64,000 nucleotides of DNA, taken from contig NZ_JAWOCR010000005.1 of assembly GCF_046483665.1 (NCBI RefSeq), forward strand, positions 1 to 64,000, in the 5' to 3' direction. The notes below the pieces were generated by a model, which was not told the DNA's origin, made no database searches, and saw nothing but the letters and a program-made list of their open reading frames with translations. Positions within the stretch are counted from its first letter, which is position 1; every line of letters starts with the position of its first letter. Shown here in pieces: positions 17,396-25,908 of the stretch. The position numbers were made by a program, and so were the translations under genes. The stretch is from Thiohalophilus sp046483665. GTDB taxonomy: Bacteria; Pseudomonadota; Gammaproteobacteria; UBA6429; Thiohalophilaceae.

Positions 17396-17749
17396 CTATT
17401 CGATGCTGGCGCCCATTTTTCTGGCTATCGCAGCGACCAGGGGTTCGGGAGGGTAGTCCACATCGGCACGTTGTTTATAAGCCTGCCACTGCTCGAATTG
17501 CATGGCCAGCTCGGGATTGGCGCCCTGGCAACCCAGCAGATTGATGACATGCTCACCGATTTTCCATGGGCCTTCGCCTTTGATCTCACCTTCAACGAGA
17601 TGAGTCTGTTTCCAGGGCTGTCCCTCGTGCCAGTAGAGATCGAAATAAAGTAATCCTTTGGGATGTGGAAAATGATGAGCAATGACCTTTTGCTCGCCTT
17701 CAGGCGTGGCAATTATCAGCGGTGCGGTAATACTAAACAGATCAGCCAT
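17396..17749 (-). CDS. conserved-looking hypothetical protein
   Basis: A 117-residue soluble protein without a family I can name. It starts with a beta-rich segment (SITAPLIIATPEGEQKVIAHHF), followed by HPKGLLYFDLYWHEGQPWKQ and VEGEIKGEGPWKIGEHVINLL, and ends with a helix rich in Gln and Ala. The sequence reads as a genuine folded protein with balanced composition, but motif-level assignment is impossible. The start ATG is weakly supported. It is convergent with senB, and nothing links it to selenium metabolism. Confidence 0.6.
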   Translation of the reverse strand: MADLFSITAPLIIATPEGEQKVIAHHFPHPKGLLYFDLYWHEGQPWKQTHLVEGEIKGEGPWKIGEHVINLLGCQGANPELAMQFEQWQAYKQRADVDYPPEPLVAAIARKMGASIE

Positions 17750-17946
17750 AACTATTAGTGCAATGTTGAATTGTGAATGCCGGGTTTTGAATTATACCAT
17801 GCGCACCCTCCGGACGCAGGTTATAAGTACAAGGTGCTAGATACCAGGGGCTAGTAACTGGTAAAAACATTGGTTCTTCCCGCTTCCATGCACTGAATAA
17901 TGAAATATTTTTATCGATCTAATCTACTGCTTGTAAAAAATAATTT

Positions 17947-17972
17947 CTTTGCGTCCTCTGCGCCTCTGCGTT
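17947..17972. repeat. degenerate 9-mer repeat, CGCAAAG type
   Basis: Three near-copies of a 9-mer (CTTTGCGTC, CTCTGCGCC, TCTGCGTT) lie just past the stop of the cupin gene. The same motif recurs as an inverted pair at 40605-40630 and 40715-40750. Confidence 0.6.
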
Positions 17973-17977
17973 GGGTT

Positions 17978-18289
17978 TTATTCTCGCACGGCATCGAGAC
18001 TGACGACCGGTTCGTCACCGACAACTTCGGCGCTGTGTATGACGCCGCGAGGGACAGCCAGGCTGTCGCCGGGTTCGAGGATGACGCCCTCGCCTTCCAT
18101 TTCCAGCAGGAAATGGCCGCTCAACACGGCATCGATCTTGTCCACCTCATGCGTGTGAGGCGGGAACATGGTGCCGGGTGGGTAGACATAGCGATTGACA
18201 CTATAACCCTGTACTTCGAGTTTATTGATCAAAGCCGCCTCATCAAGGGGGCCGTCTTCAGCTTCGTTCCAGTGTTGCAACTGTGGCAC
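17978..18289 (-). CDS. small cupin-domain protein
   Basis: A 103-residue single cupin barrel. Motif 1 is PPGTMFPPHTHEVDKIDAVL, with two histidines and a glutamate as likely metal ligands. Motif 2 is LEPGDSLAVPRGVIHSA, with the third histidine. Substrate and activity are unknown; small cupins of this type may be sensors or dioxygenases. Translation starts at a GTG one base after the stop of the histone-deacetylase-like gene, with AGAGGTG as ribosome binding site, so the two are translationally coupled. Confidence 0.8.
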   Translation of the reverse strand: MPQLQHWNEAEDGPLDEAALINKLEVQGYSVNRYVYPPGTMFPPHTHEVDKIDAVLSGHFLLEMEGEGVILEPGDSLAVPRGVIHSAEVVGDEPVVSLDAVRE

Positions 18290-18290
18290 G

Positions 18291-19244
18291 TTACACCTCT
18301 GAAGAATTGACCATCGCTTCGACCACCGCCGACCAGGCTGTGGCCAGGTTATCCAGATTATACCCGCCTCCCCCCAGGGCCAGCAGGCGACCCTGGCTGT
18401 GACGGTCAGCCAGAGTGCACAGGCGCCGTGTCACGTGGGCGTGGGTGGCCTCGCTGTAGTGCAAATGGGTGATGGGATCGCCCCTGAGGCTGTCAGCGCC
18501 ACATTGCAGCAGGATCACTTCCGGTTTTTTCTGTGCCAGGAAGTTTTCCGCCTCGGGCCAGATATCGATAAACTGTTCATCGTCGGCTTGCACAGGCAGA
18601 GGGATATTCAGCTTGGTGCCCATCGCCTCACCCTTACCGGTCTCCTGCGATGCACCACTGCCGGGATAAAGATAACGGCCGTCCTCGTGTACGTCGACGA
18701 TAAACAGCTGCGGATCGTATTCGAAACTGTAGAATACGCCATCGCCATGATGCGCGTCGATATCAACGTAGGCGACCCGGCTAATGCCGTATACCTCACG
18801 CAGGGTTTCGATAATCACGCCGCAGTCGTTGAAAACACAAAAGCCGGCCGCGCGATCCCGGTAGGCATGATGCAGGCCCGCGATAGGAACGAAGGCACGT
18901 TGATAATTCTCTTCCATCAATTGCTCGAGCGCCGCCAGACCGGTGCCGACCACAGTGGCCGCCGCCGCATAAATGCCGGGCACGGCAGGGGTATCCGGGT
19001 CGAGCATGCCGCGCCCGGTTTTCGAAGCCGACTCGACCTCATCCACGTACTCGCGGGTATGAAAACGTTCGATCGCCTCCCGACTGGCCGTGACCGGCGC
19101 GCCGCGAGCAACTCTTCGGTCCAGGCCGGATTGCCGCAGACGTCCCACGAAAGCGTCATGACGCTTCGGTCCGAACGGGTGCCCGGCGCCGAAGTGGTAA
19201 CGGGCCAGTTGTTCACCATGATAGACAATAACGTTCCTGGACAT
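18291..19244 (-). CDS. histone-deacetylase-family (AcuC/acetylpolyamine amidohydrolase-like) enzyme
   Basis: A 317-residue zinc-dependent deacetylase-fold protein. Diagnostic segments are PIAGLHHAYRDRAAGFCVFN (paired active-site histidines), YVDIDAHHGDGVFYSF (zinc-binding Asp and His plus second His), DVHEDGRYLYPGSG (active-site region) and LALGGGGYN. The family removes acetyl groups from polyamines, acetyl-lysine or acetoin-related substrates; the bacterial substrate cannot be told. The start is the ATG giving MSRNVIVYHG; an in-frame TTG two codons earlier is less likely. It forms a two-gene operon with the downstream cupin. Confidence 0.85.
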   Translation of the reverse strand: MSRNVIVYHGEQLARYHFGAGHPFGPKRHDAFVGRLRQSGLDRRVARGAPVTASREAIERFHTREYVDEVESASKTGRGMLDPDTPAVPGIYAAAATVVGTGLAALEQLMEENYQRAFVPIAGLHHAYRDRAAGFCVFNDCGVIIETLREVYGISRVAYVDIDAHHGDGVFYSFEYDPQLFIVDVHEDGRYLYPGSGASQETGKGEAMGTKLNIPLPVQADDEQFIDIWPEAENFLAQKKPEVILLQCGADSLRGDPITHLHYSEATHAHVTRRLCTLADRHSQGRLLALGGGGYNLDNLATAWSAVVEAMVNSSEV

Positions 19245-19803
19245 AGGCAAATGACTGCTCTGAGGGGAATTGAATGCATTGAACCTGTGTTATTTTTTAG
19301 CACGAAATCCGGTTGAGTAAAACTGTCTGTCCCTGACGTCTATAAAAACGTGCCGTGCGGCGCGTTACGTGACAAGGAATGTGGGAAAATTCAACAGGCG
19401 GCAATGCCCGTATGCCGATCCTGATAATGCAGCACATCCATGACGTTCACAGGCATATTATGCCGTGCTTCAAATTCAACCCCCCATGTCATGCTCATTG
19501 CCGGCCTTCAGCTTCACATTGCAGACACGCGCCAGCGACCTCAGTGGCCTGCGCCCCTGATCCAAACGCCGGGTATCGAGTCTGTCATTGAGAACGAATC
19601 TGGATTGCACACCTCACTCCCTCAACCATGAATAAACAGGTTACGTCAAGGTATGGACGACCGGAGTCCGAACGACAAGACAGAGGTGACGAAAAACGGC
19701 CATGATCTTGCACAATGTAACCAGGCCGGTATTTGATGAGCGGTTCAATCAGCTTCTCCACTCACTTATAATAACGATCCATTATGCATGACAGGCCGAC
19801 ACA
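19245..19803. other. intergenic, no gene seen (559 bp)
   Basis: The long divergent gap between the deacetylase-like and YjbQ genes. Short frames of 60-70 codons occur but have no ribosome binding site or family resemblance. I see no tRNA or repeat. The promoters of both flanking genes must be here. Confidence 0.4.
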
Positions 19804-20217
19804 ATGCTGGTACAGGAACAGATCTCAGTCTCCACCCGCGGACGGGGAACCTATGACATCAGCCAGAACGTGCGCGAGGTGATCGAGCGGGCCGCCATCG
19901 ACACCGGCCTGTGCCATCTGTTTGTGCATCACACCAGCGCCTCGCTGATTCTGTGCGAAAACGCAGACCCGGCAGTGCGCCGGGATCTGGAAACCTTTAT
20001 GGCACAGGTGGTCCCGGACGGTGATCCGATGTTCGAGCATGATGACGAGGGACCCGACGACATGCCGGCCCACGTGCGCACGATTCTGACCCAGACCGAT
20101 CTTACCCTCCCGGTCAGCCAGGGACGTTGTACTCTGGGCACCTGGCAGGGGATCTATCTGTGGGAGCATCGCACGGCCGCCCATCAACGTCAGGTGACCG
20201 TGACCGTGCAGGGTTAA
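19804..20217 (+). CDS. yjbQ: YjbQ/UPF0047 family protein
   Basis: A 137-residue protein of the YjbQ (UPF0047) family. Conserved stretches are HLFVHHTSASLILCENADP, FEHDDEGPDDMPAHVRTIL and LGTWQGIYLWEHR. The conserved histidines and aspartates suggest a metal site. Members have weak thiamine-phosphate synthase activity in vitro, but the physiological role is unsettled. The protein starts at MLVQEQISV, the usual family start, after an ACAGG sequence. It is monocistronic in appearance. Confidence 0.88.
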   Translation: MLVQEQISVSTRGRGTYDISQNVREVIERAAIDTGLCHLFVHHTSASLILCENADPAVRRDLETFMAQVVPDGDPMFEHDDEGPDDMPAHVRTILTQTDLTLPVSQGRCTLGTWQGIYLWEHRTAAHQRQVTVTVQG

Positions 20218-20247
20218 TCTCTCCCTCACAGGCAGTTAACTGATAAC

Positions 20248-20262
20248 AAAAGCGTGGCTTTT
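20248..20262 (+). terminator. weak hairpin after yjbQ
   Basis: AAAAGC/GCTTTT around a 3-nt loop followed by ATTGTT lies 30 bp after the yjbQ stop. The stem is short and AU-rich, so termination efficiency is doubtful. Confidence 0.3.
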
Positions 20263-20363
20263 ATTGTTCTATCGTTACACCGCTACCGTCTGTCCGGCCA
20301 GATTGATTTTTCACCCGCGCTTGTCTATAGGTATAGAAGGTAAGCACCGACTGGAGGACAGGT

Positions 20364-20570
20364 ATGAGCGAAACCCGCATTCCACGTGACGGGGAAGCCG
20401 GTCCGGTCCCTTTTCGTAGTGGTCGCTTTTTCAATATCGGCAGTCAATGGTATTTCACCTGCCGGGAAGGAATAGATCGGGGTCCTTACAGCACACGTCA
20501 TATGGCCGAACTGGCTCTGTCCGAACATATTGAAAACTGCCGTCATATGAGGCGCGCCACCGGTTTTTAA
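20364..20570 (+). CDS. DUF6316-like small protein
   Basis: A 68-residue protein with the compact pattern SGRFFNIGSQWYFTCREGID followed by RGPYSTRHMAELALSEHIEN. I associate this with the DUF6316 family of gammaproteobacteria. It resembles small GYF/PilZ-adjacent domains only loosely, and its function is unknown. The start is secure: ATG follows CTGGAGGACAGGT, a strong ribosome binding site. The gene is convergent with msrA, with only 23 bp between stops. Confidence 0.8.
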   Translation: MSETRIPRDGEAGPVPFRSGRFFNIGSQWYFTCREGIDRGPYSTRHMAELALSEHIENCRHMRRATGF

Positions 20571-20593
20571 TCCGCACGGCACCCACAGGTGGT

Positions 20594-21241
20594 TCAGGCG
20601 AGTGACAGTTCGGGGCAGCGCACACCGGTGCCTCCCAGCCCACAATAACCGCCGGGATTTTTTGCCAGATATTGCTGATGGTCATCCTCGGCAAAGTAAA
20701 ATTCCGGCGCTTCTCGAATTTCGGTAGTGATTAGTCCGTAGCCGGCCCCCTGCAGAACTTGCTGATAAAGCTCTCCACTCTGCCCGGCCAGCTCGCGTTG
20801 TTCCGGGCCGTAAGTATAGATGCCGGAGCGATACTGGGTGCCGATATCATTGCCCTGACGCATCCCCCCGGTTGGATCGTGACTTTCCCAAAAATGTTGC
20901 AGTAATTGTGCGTAACTGATTTGCTGCGGATCAAATACGACACGGACCACTTCATTGTGGCCGGTCATGCCGCTGCAGACTTCCCGGTAGGTCGGGTTGG
21001 GCGTATAGCCCCCGGCATACCCGACCGCCGTTGAATAGACCCCGGGTAATTGCCAGAAACCGCGTTCCGCCCCCCAGAAGCAACCCATGCCGAACATCGC
21101 CAGCTGCATGCCTTCAGGATAAGGCGGTACTAATGGATGGCCGTTGACATAGTGCGCCTCAGGGACCGGCATAGCTTCCTGGCGTCCCGGCAAAGCCTCG
21201 TCGGGGCCGGGCATGGCGGTTTTTTTCATCGCGCTAAACAT
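20594..21241 (-). CDS. msrA: peptide methionine sulfoxide reductase MsrA
   Basis: A 215-residue methionine-S-sulfoxide reductase. GMGCFWGAER carries the catalytic C54. The recycling cysteines are C200 and C209 in the C-terminal GGYCGLGGTGVRC. Other family blocks are GYAGGYTPNPTYREVCSGMTGHNEVV and FWESHDPT. The long form with the PVPEAHYVNGHPLVPPYPEG leader matches E. coli-type MsrA. The start at 21241 was chosen because GGGGAGAAG precedes that ATG; an upstream ATG at 21265 lacks such a site. Electrons come from thioredoxin. MsrB is not in the window. Confidence 0.93.
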   Translation of the reverse strand: MFSAMKKTAMPGPDEALPGRQEAMPVPEAHYVNGHPLVPPYPEGMQLAMFGMGCFWGAERGFWQLPGVYSTAVGYAGGYTPNPTYREVCSGMTGHNEVVRVVFDPQQISYAQLLQHFWESHDPTGGMRQGNDIGTQYRSGIYTYGPEQRELAGQSGELYQQVLQGAGYGLITTEIREAPEFYFAEDDHQQYLAKNPGGYCGLGGTGVRCPELSLA

Positions 21242-21405
21242 GGTCTTCTCCCCTGGATGCATCAATTCTGCTACCGGTAGACAGACAACGCAAGCCTGTA
21301 AACCTCAGGGTTATCAGCTCAAAAGCCTTTTCGATTAACCATTTAGTCGAGAAGCTGAAAATAGTATCCTGTCAGTCGTTTTCCTGTGGCAGAGTAGGTT
21401 CTATC

Positions 21406-22416
21406 ATGGCCAGAATCCGCATCGAACCATCCGGCCGGGAATTTGAAGCGGCCAGTGGCGAAACCGTCCTGGAGGCCGCGCTGCGGGCCGGATTGAATGT
21501 TCCCTATAACTGTAACAACGGCAGCTGCGGGCAGTGCGCGGCTCGTCTGATCCAGGGTGAGATTGGCAGTTATCTGCCCCACGATTACAGCTTTCGCCAG
21601 CATGAAAAGGATCAGGGACTGTTTTTGATGTGTTCGGCTACCCCCGGCGCGGATATGGCGATTGAAAGCCGCACTATCGGTAGTGCCGCCGATGTCCCCC
21701 ACCAGGAAATCGAGGCGAAGGTCTATAAAATCGATAACGTGGCGGATAACGTACGGGTGTTACAACTACGAACACCACGCAGCCAGACAATGCGCTTTCT
21801 GGCTGGTCAGTATGTCACCTTGCATATTGATGGTCTGGCGCCGCGCAACAAATCTGTCGCCAGCTGTCCCTGCAATGGTATGTATCTGCAGTTTCATATT
21901 CGTTATGCCGAAAATGATCCGTTTTCCCGCTATGTATTCGAAGGGCTGTCAACCCGTTCGAGTATGAGAATCAGCGGCCCGCACGGAGAGTTCACTCTGG
22001 ATGAAAGTTCGAATCGGCCCCTGGTTTTTGTCGCCAATGACACCGGCATCGCCCCCATTAAAAGTCTTATCGAGCACTGCATTGCCCTGGAAAGCAATCA
22101 GCCCATGCATCTTTACTGGCTGCTGGAAAGCCGAAGCGAGCACTACTTGTCCAATTATATTCGCTCGCTGCAGGACGCCCTGGATGGCTTCCTCTATACC
22201 CCGATCTTCATGGATGAAGTCAATGAGTCGGCGGACGATCTCGAACAGGCACTTCGACAACTGGGAACACGGATCGTGACCGACTATCCCTCTCTGGAAG
22301 AATATGATGTGTATATGAACGGCCCCGCGGAGAAGTACCGGAGCCTGACAGAGACTTTTATCGAGCACCGGCTACCACAAAACCGGCTGTTTATCGACTC
22401 GCTCAAACGTTACTGA
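21406..22416 (+). CDS. ferredoxin/FNR-type reductase (CDP-6-deoxyglucoseen-reductase-like)
   Basis: A 336-residue protein with an N-terminal plant-type [2Fe-2S] ferredoxin domain (C36, C41, C44, C76 in NCNNGSCGQCA and FLMCSATP) and C-terminal FAD and NAD domains (about 100-336). The flavin-binding motif usually reads RxYS; here it is APRNKSVASCPCNG, with Lys in place of Tyr. VFVANDTGIAPIKSL near residue 208 is the nucleotide loop, and a YDVYMNGP segment is near the C-terminus. It should pass electrons from NAD(P)H to a partner oxygenase or reductase, but no such partner is adjacent. It stands between convergent or divergent genes as a single transcription unit. Confidence 0.82.
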   Translation: MARIRIEPSGREFEAASGETVLEAALRAGLNVPYNCNNGSCGQCAARLIQGEIGSYLPHDYSFRQHEKDQGLFLMCSATPGADMAIESRTIGSAADVPHQEIEAKVYKIDNVADNVRVLQLRTPRSQTMRFLAGQYVTLHIDGLAPRNKSVASCPCNGMYLQFHIRYAENDPFSRYVFEGLSTRSSMRISGPHGEFTLDESSNRPLVFVANDTGIAPIKSLIEHCIALESNQPMHLYWLLESRSEHYLSNYIRSLQDALDGFLYTPIFMDEVNESADDLEQALRQLGTRIVTDYPSLEEYDVYMNGPAEKYRSLTETFIEHRLPQNRLFIDSLKRY

Positions 22417-22446
22417 AATTGCGTTCCGGCTCCCCGGCCAGGCAGG

Positions 22447-23352
22447 TTACGCACATAGCTGTCTGGCCATCTGATCCAGACTGTCACCAGCCTGAATTAC
22501 CTCATCGGCGACAAGTATCACATTCTCTTCTTCGAGCCCGAGTCTCTCCAGCAGGGATTCATCCAGTTCCAGTACAGGAGTATCGGTCAGGCCCTGGGAT
22601 GACAACAATGATTCCGCCAGATTCAGCAACCCGATCAGAGTTTCATGCTCGCCATGGTAGTCCGTATTGTGATGATGGCGAGCGACAGTGGCCAGTACCT
22701 CCGGCATGTCCCAGTAGCGCATGGCCATCTGGCCAAGCTCGCCGTGACCAACGCCCATCAGGTTATACTCAAAACGATTGAGCGCCACCTCCGGATGCTG
22801 CTGGACAAGCTGGCTCAGGGTGTGATGTTCCTGCGGAAACAGAAACCCGAGTACAAACAGGCCGATATCGTGCAACAGTCCGCACAAATAGGCGGTGCCG
22901 GGGTCCGGACGTCCTTTCTCCGGCATCCGGATAGCCAGTTGTTGCATCAGCGCGGCGCTGTAGGTGGCATGCCGCCACAGGCGCCGCGCACCCAGTATGC
23001 CTTCGGCAGGAATCGATAACACGCGACCAACCGACAGCCCCAGCGCCAGATCCAACGCCGGACATACCCCGACAACCCGAAGAATCGCATCCTCAATAGA
23101 GATCACAGCAGAATGGTGGGTAAAAAAAGCCGAGTTGGCGTAACTGACCAGCTGGGCGGCCAGCATCGGATCTTGTTCGACAATCTCGATCAGTTCCCTG
23201 GCATTGACCTCTTCATGCTGGCGCAGAGTCAGAATTCTGATGATTGTCTCCGGCAAGGGAGGCAAATCGCGCAAACGACGCATGCGATCTACCAGTTTCA
23301 TTCCCGTCCCCTGTTCGTCCGCTAGCTGCTCATATGGCGCACCGCTATCCAT
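22447..23352 (-). CDS. HDOD-domain signalling protein
   Basis: A 301-residue cytoplasmic protein made of one HDOD domain (about residues 25-225) and a short C-terminal region. Typical segments are LRDLPPLPETIIRILTL, VEQDPMLAAQLVSYANSAFF, LCGLLHDIGLFVLGF and YWDMPEVLATVARHHHN. HDOD domains are degenerate HD phosphohydrolases used in regulation of chemotaxis, c-di-GMP and stress pathways. The LLHDIG sequence keeps an HD pair, so residual catalysis cannot be excluded. AGGAGAGCC precedes the ATG. It lies upstream of and convergent with the ferredoxin/FNR gene. Confidence 0.85.
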   Translation of the reverse strand: MDSGAPYEQLADEQGTGMKLVDRMRRLRDLPPLPETIIRILTLRQHEEVNARELIEIVEQDPMLAAQLVSYANSAFFTHHSAVISIEDAILRVVGVCPALDLALGLSVGRVLSIPAEGILGARRLWRHATYSAALMQQLAIRMPEKGRPDPGTAYLCGLLHDIGLFVLGFLFPQEHHTLSQLVQQHPEVALNRFEYNLMGVGHGELGQMAMRYWDMPEVLATVARHHHNTDYHGEHETLIGLLNLAESLLSSQGLTDTPVLELDESLLERLGLEEENVILVADEVIQAGDSLDQMARQLCA

Positions 23353-23461
23353 GGCTCTCCTCTGTTGCCTGATTCCGGTGAAATTCTACAATCCCTGTGA
23401 ATTTGTCGGATCGCGGCGGAAATACTTTAGGCCGATGGAAAAGCCCATTCGGTGGCCGGAA

Positions 23462-25189
23462 TCAGGCTTCATCCGCCTGTTCACGCTGCCGGCGGCTCCA
23501 GTACCGCCAGATAAGCCCGGCAGGCCGGTCCTCCCCGGTCAACACGTATTCCAGCGCATTCAGATTGGCCACAAGCCACTCGACGTGGGCCTGGGTCCCG
23601 TAGCGACCACACAACAGGAGTCGATCACCAGCCTGCAGCGGTTCCTGGGCGGAGGGCAACAGGATATCCTGCTCGGCTTCATCACCGTCACGTTTAATCA
23701 ACATGACGATCAGCGGCAGCTGCTTGCTACAATCATGGGGATCAGTCGTCAGGTTCTGAACATGGAGCGATCCCCCCGCTTCGAGCATGGAATGAACCGC
23801 CGGGGCCATCTCCTTATCCAGGCTCAGCATCCAGACATGTGGCGCCTCATCCCCGGTGATACCCCCGATCCGACTGATCAGCTCATTCGCCCAGTCATCA
23901 TCATGGCGGCGGGCCAGACGCAGAAAATCCGCCAGCAAGGGAGTGGTGATAACAGCAAATATCTTGTGTGCGATGATGCTACCGCGTTGCATGATCAGAT
24001 CGCTTTGCACAGCACTGAAGATCATATCATTGGCCCGGCTGTTCTGACGAAGCACCGTGAACAGATCAGGATTCAGACTTCTGGCCGTCATCACAATCGA
24101 CAGGTTATTGGCATCATCATCGGTACCCGCAACCAGTCCGACAGCATGTTGTATATCGGCTTCGTGCAAGGTCTCGGCCTCAGTTCCACGGCCCACCACC
24201 ACCCCGTCACTTGGCGTGCCGGTTTTGTCCGGCATCGCCTCGATTACCGTGGTGGCGACCCCTTCGGACTTGAGCCGTTCATGCACAGCCTTGCCGAAAC
24301 GGCCATAACCACAAAGAATCCAGCGCCCGTCCGGGGGGAAAACCGGCTCACGCAGGGATTCGTGAGGCACGCTGGTCATCCATTCATATAAAAGATACAT
24401 GCCCGGTGAATGCAGGGCCAGGGCCAGTCGGCCGGCAAAGGTGTCAAACGGGTTGATAATATGATCCGTGCCAAACGAGGCAATGTTTTTCTCGACATCG
24501 TGGGTTTCCGCCCGGGCGATGGTTCGTAATGCCGGGTTAAGCAGTTTACTGGTAATTGCAATTTTAAGGTTTACTGCGTCCTCATTGGTCAGGGCCACCA
24601 CACCGGCACAGTTCGGATGCTGCAGACCGGCCTTGACCAGGCTCTCGGGAATCGATGCGTCAACGCACAAACCGGGAACGAAGGTCCGATAGCCGGCCAG
24701 TTCCAGTTGATTAACGCGGTTTTGATCGATCTCCACCACCACGGCACGAATACCTGCCTCGCTCAAAGCACGGACCAGAAAGTTACCGGTATCACCGTAA
24801 CCGCAGATCAGATAAAACGGTTCGCTGATCCGACGCACGTTGCGACGGAAAGCGCTTTCTGTCAGCAAACTGCGAAAGGCCGGATCCTGAATAATGGTCA
24901 GCAGATAACCGATGGCATACAACCAGCTGATGACCGTGGCATAGATACTGAAAGTCGTCCACAGGCGTTGTGCACCGGTGAATTCATAGGGGATTTCACC
25001 AAAACCAATGGTGGTCCCCATGTAGCTGACAAAGTAAAAGGCATGGAAAAAATCCATGCGCCAGGGATTACCTTCATTGTCTACTCCCGGGATTAACACG
25101 AACCCCAGGATCGAAACCGCATAAACGCTGATCAGAACGATCAGCGGAACATGCAGACGCCGCAGGAAAACAAACAGGATGTTCTGCAT
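23462..25189 (-). CDS. potassium channel with two RCK/TrkA-N domains
   Basis: A 575-residue inner-membrane channel subunit. It has TM1 near 12-33, the pore with selectivity filter GTTIGFGE (58-65) and TM2 near 78-98. Two cytosolic Rossmann RCK domains follow, starting at FYLICGYGDTGNFLV (about 125) and RWILCGYGRFGKAVHERL (about 288). A C-terminal TrkA-C-like domain follows (LIVMLIKRDGDEAEQDILLP). The filter GFGE differs from canonical GYGD, so strict K+ selectivity is uncertain. The start ATG lies 12 bp after the upstream DUF6394-like membrane gene, which suggests a two-gene operon. Confidence 0.85.
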   Translation of the reverse strand: MQNILFVFLRRLHVPLIVLISVYAVSILGFVLIPGVDNEGNPWRMDFFHAFYFVSYMGTTIGFGEIPYEFTGAQRLWTTFSIYATVISWLYAIGYLLTIIQDPAFRSLLTESAFRRNVRRISEPFYLICGYGDTGNFLVRALSEAGIRAVVVEIDQNRVNQLELAGYRTFVPGLCVDASIPESLVKAGLQHPNCAGVVALTNEDAVNLKIAITSKLLNPALRTIARAETHDVEKNIASFGTDHIINPFDTFAGRLALALHSPGMYLLYEWMTSVPHESLREPVFPPDGRWILCGYGRFGKAVHERLKSEGVATTVIEAMPDKTGTPSDGVVVGRGTEAETLHEADIQHAVGLVAGTDDDANNLSIVMTARSLNPDLFTVLRQNSRANDMIFSAVQSDLIMQRGSIIAHKIFAVITTPLLADFLRLARRHDDDWANELISRIGGITGDEAPHVWMLSLDKEMAPAVHSMLEAGGSLHVQNLTTDPHDCSKQLPLIVMLIKRDGDEAEQDILLPSAQEPLQAGDRLLLCGRYGTQAHVEWLVANLNALEYVLTGEDRPAGLIWRYWSRRQREQADEA

Positions 25190-25201
25190 CAGACCGGACC
25201 G

Positions 25202-25585
25202 TCAGCGGCGCATCATCGCCGTTTCAATCACGAACAGGACGACCGAAGTAATATTCGCCAGCAAAGCGCCACCGGAGAGGGAGACGATGGCCGCCATTAC
25301 ATGCGGGGTCATACCGGTGTGAGTGACATGTTCGACTACTCCCCAGATCACCGCGGCAATGATCAGTTGAACATCCGCGACCAGACTGGTTGCCAGCAAG
25401 ACTGCGCCAATATGAGTCCGGTCGCCAAATTTCAATACAGTGGCAATCAGACTGATTACCAGTGCCGCGTACAGCTCGTAAACATTGTGGTGTACAGGGT
25501 TGTCGATATCGCCGATGAAAAAGCCGAAATTAATTGTCAGGGCAAGAACAATAAAAAATGCAAAGATCACCTTTTCGAGGTTCAT
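25202..25585 (-). CDS. DUF6394-like four-helix membrane protein
   Basis: A 127-residue protein with about four transmembrane segments (near 5-25, 40-56, 60-82 and 95-122). The sequence FFIGDIDNPVHHNVYELYAA followed by LIATVLKFGDRTHIGAVLLA is what I recall as the DUF6394 family. It is found next to the same kind of TrkA-N channel gene, and the 12-bp spacing here fits an auxiliary or regulatory subunit of that channel. This is inference; no function is established. The ATG is preceded by CAGGAGTC. Confidence 0.78.
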   Translation of the reverse strand: MNLEKVIFAFFIVLALTINFGFFIGDIDNPVHHNVYELYAALVISLIATVLKFGDRTHIGAVLLATSLVADVQLIIAAVIWGVVEHVTHTGMTPHVMAAIVSLSGGALLANITSVVLFVIETAMMRR

Positions 25586-25908
25586 TACAGGACTCCTGTT
25601 CTTATTGGCGGACCGGTTATCTTACCGGTTATCCGGATTCTAGCACTATGTCAGCCCGGGCCAAGCTTTGTGCCGGGATTCTGGCTCGTCGCGACCGGCA
25701 CGGGGTTCGATCGTCGGGGCTACTTCCCCTGGACGGCTGTCAGCTACCCTTAATTGTGAGCTTTGACAATGCTAATCTGTGGCAGGGGGTATTATGGCCG
25801 TCTTCACTTGATCATCACAACGGCAACTGCGACTATTTGCCCGACCAGAGTACTATCCAATTTATCCCGAAAATCACCATCAATATCGACGAACAGGAAG
25901 TCACAACC
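25586..25908. other. intergenic, no gene seen (323 bp)
   Basis: The divergent gap between the channel operon and the MDR gene. The plus-strand open frame continues upstream of the MDR start, but that part has no resemblance to the family and no start context. Confidence 0.4.

Noticed and set aside
18399..19316. 305-codon plus-strand frame
   Set aside because: Antisense to the histone-deacetylase-like gene, which carries all family motifs.
23204..24391. 395-codon plus-strand frame
   Set aside because: Shadow across the HDOD and channel genes; it spans two genes on the other strand and has no domain.
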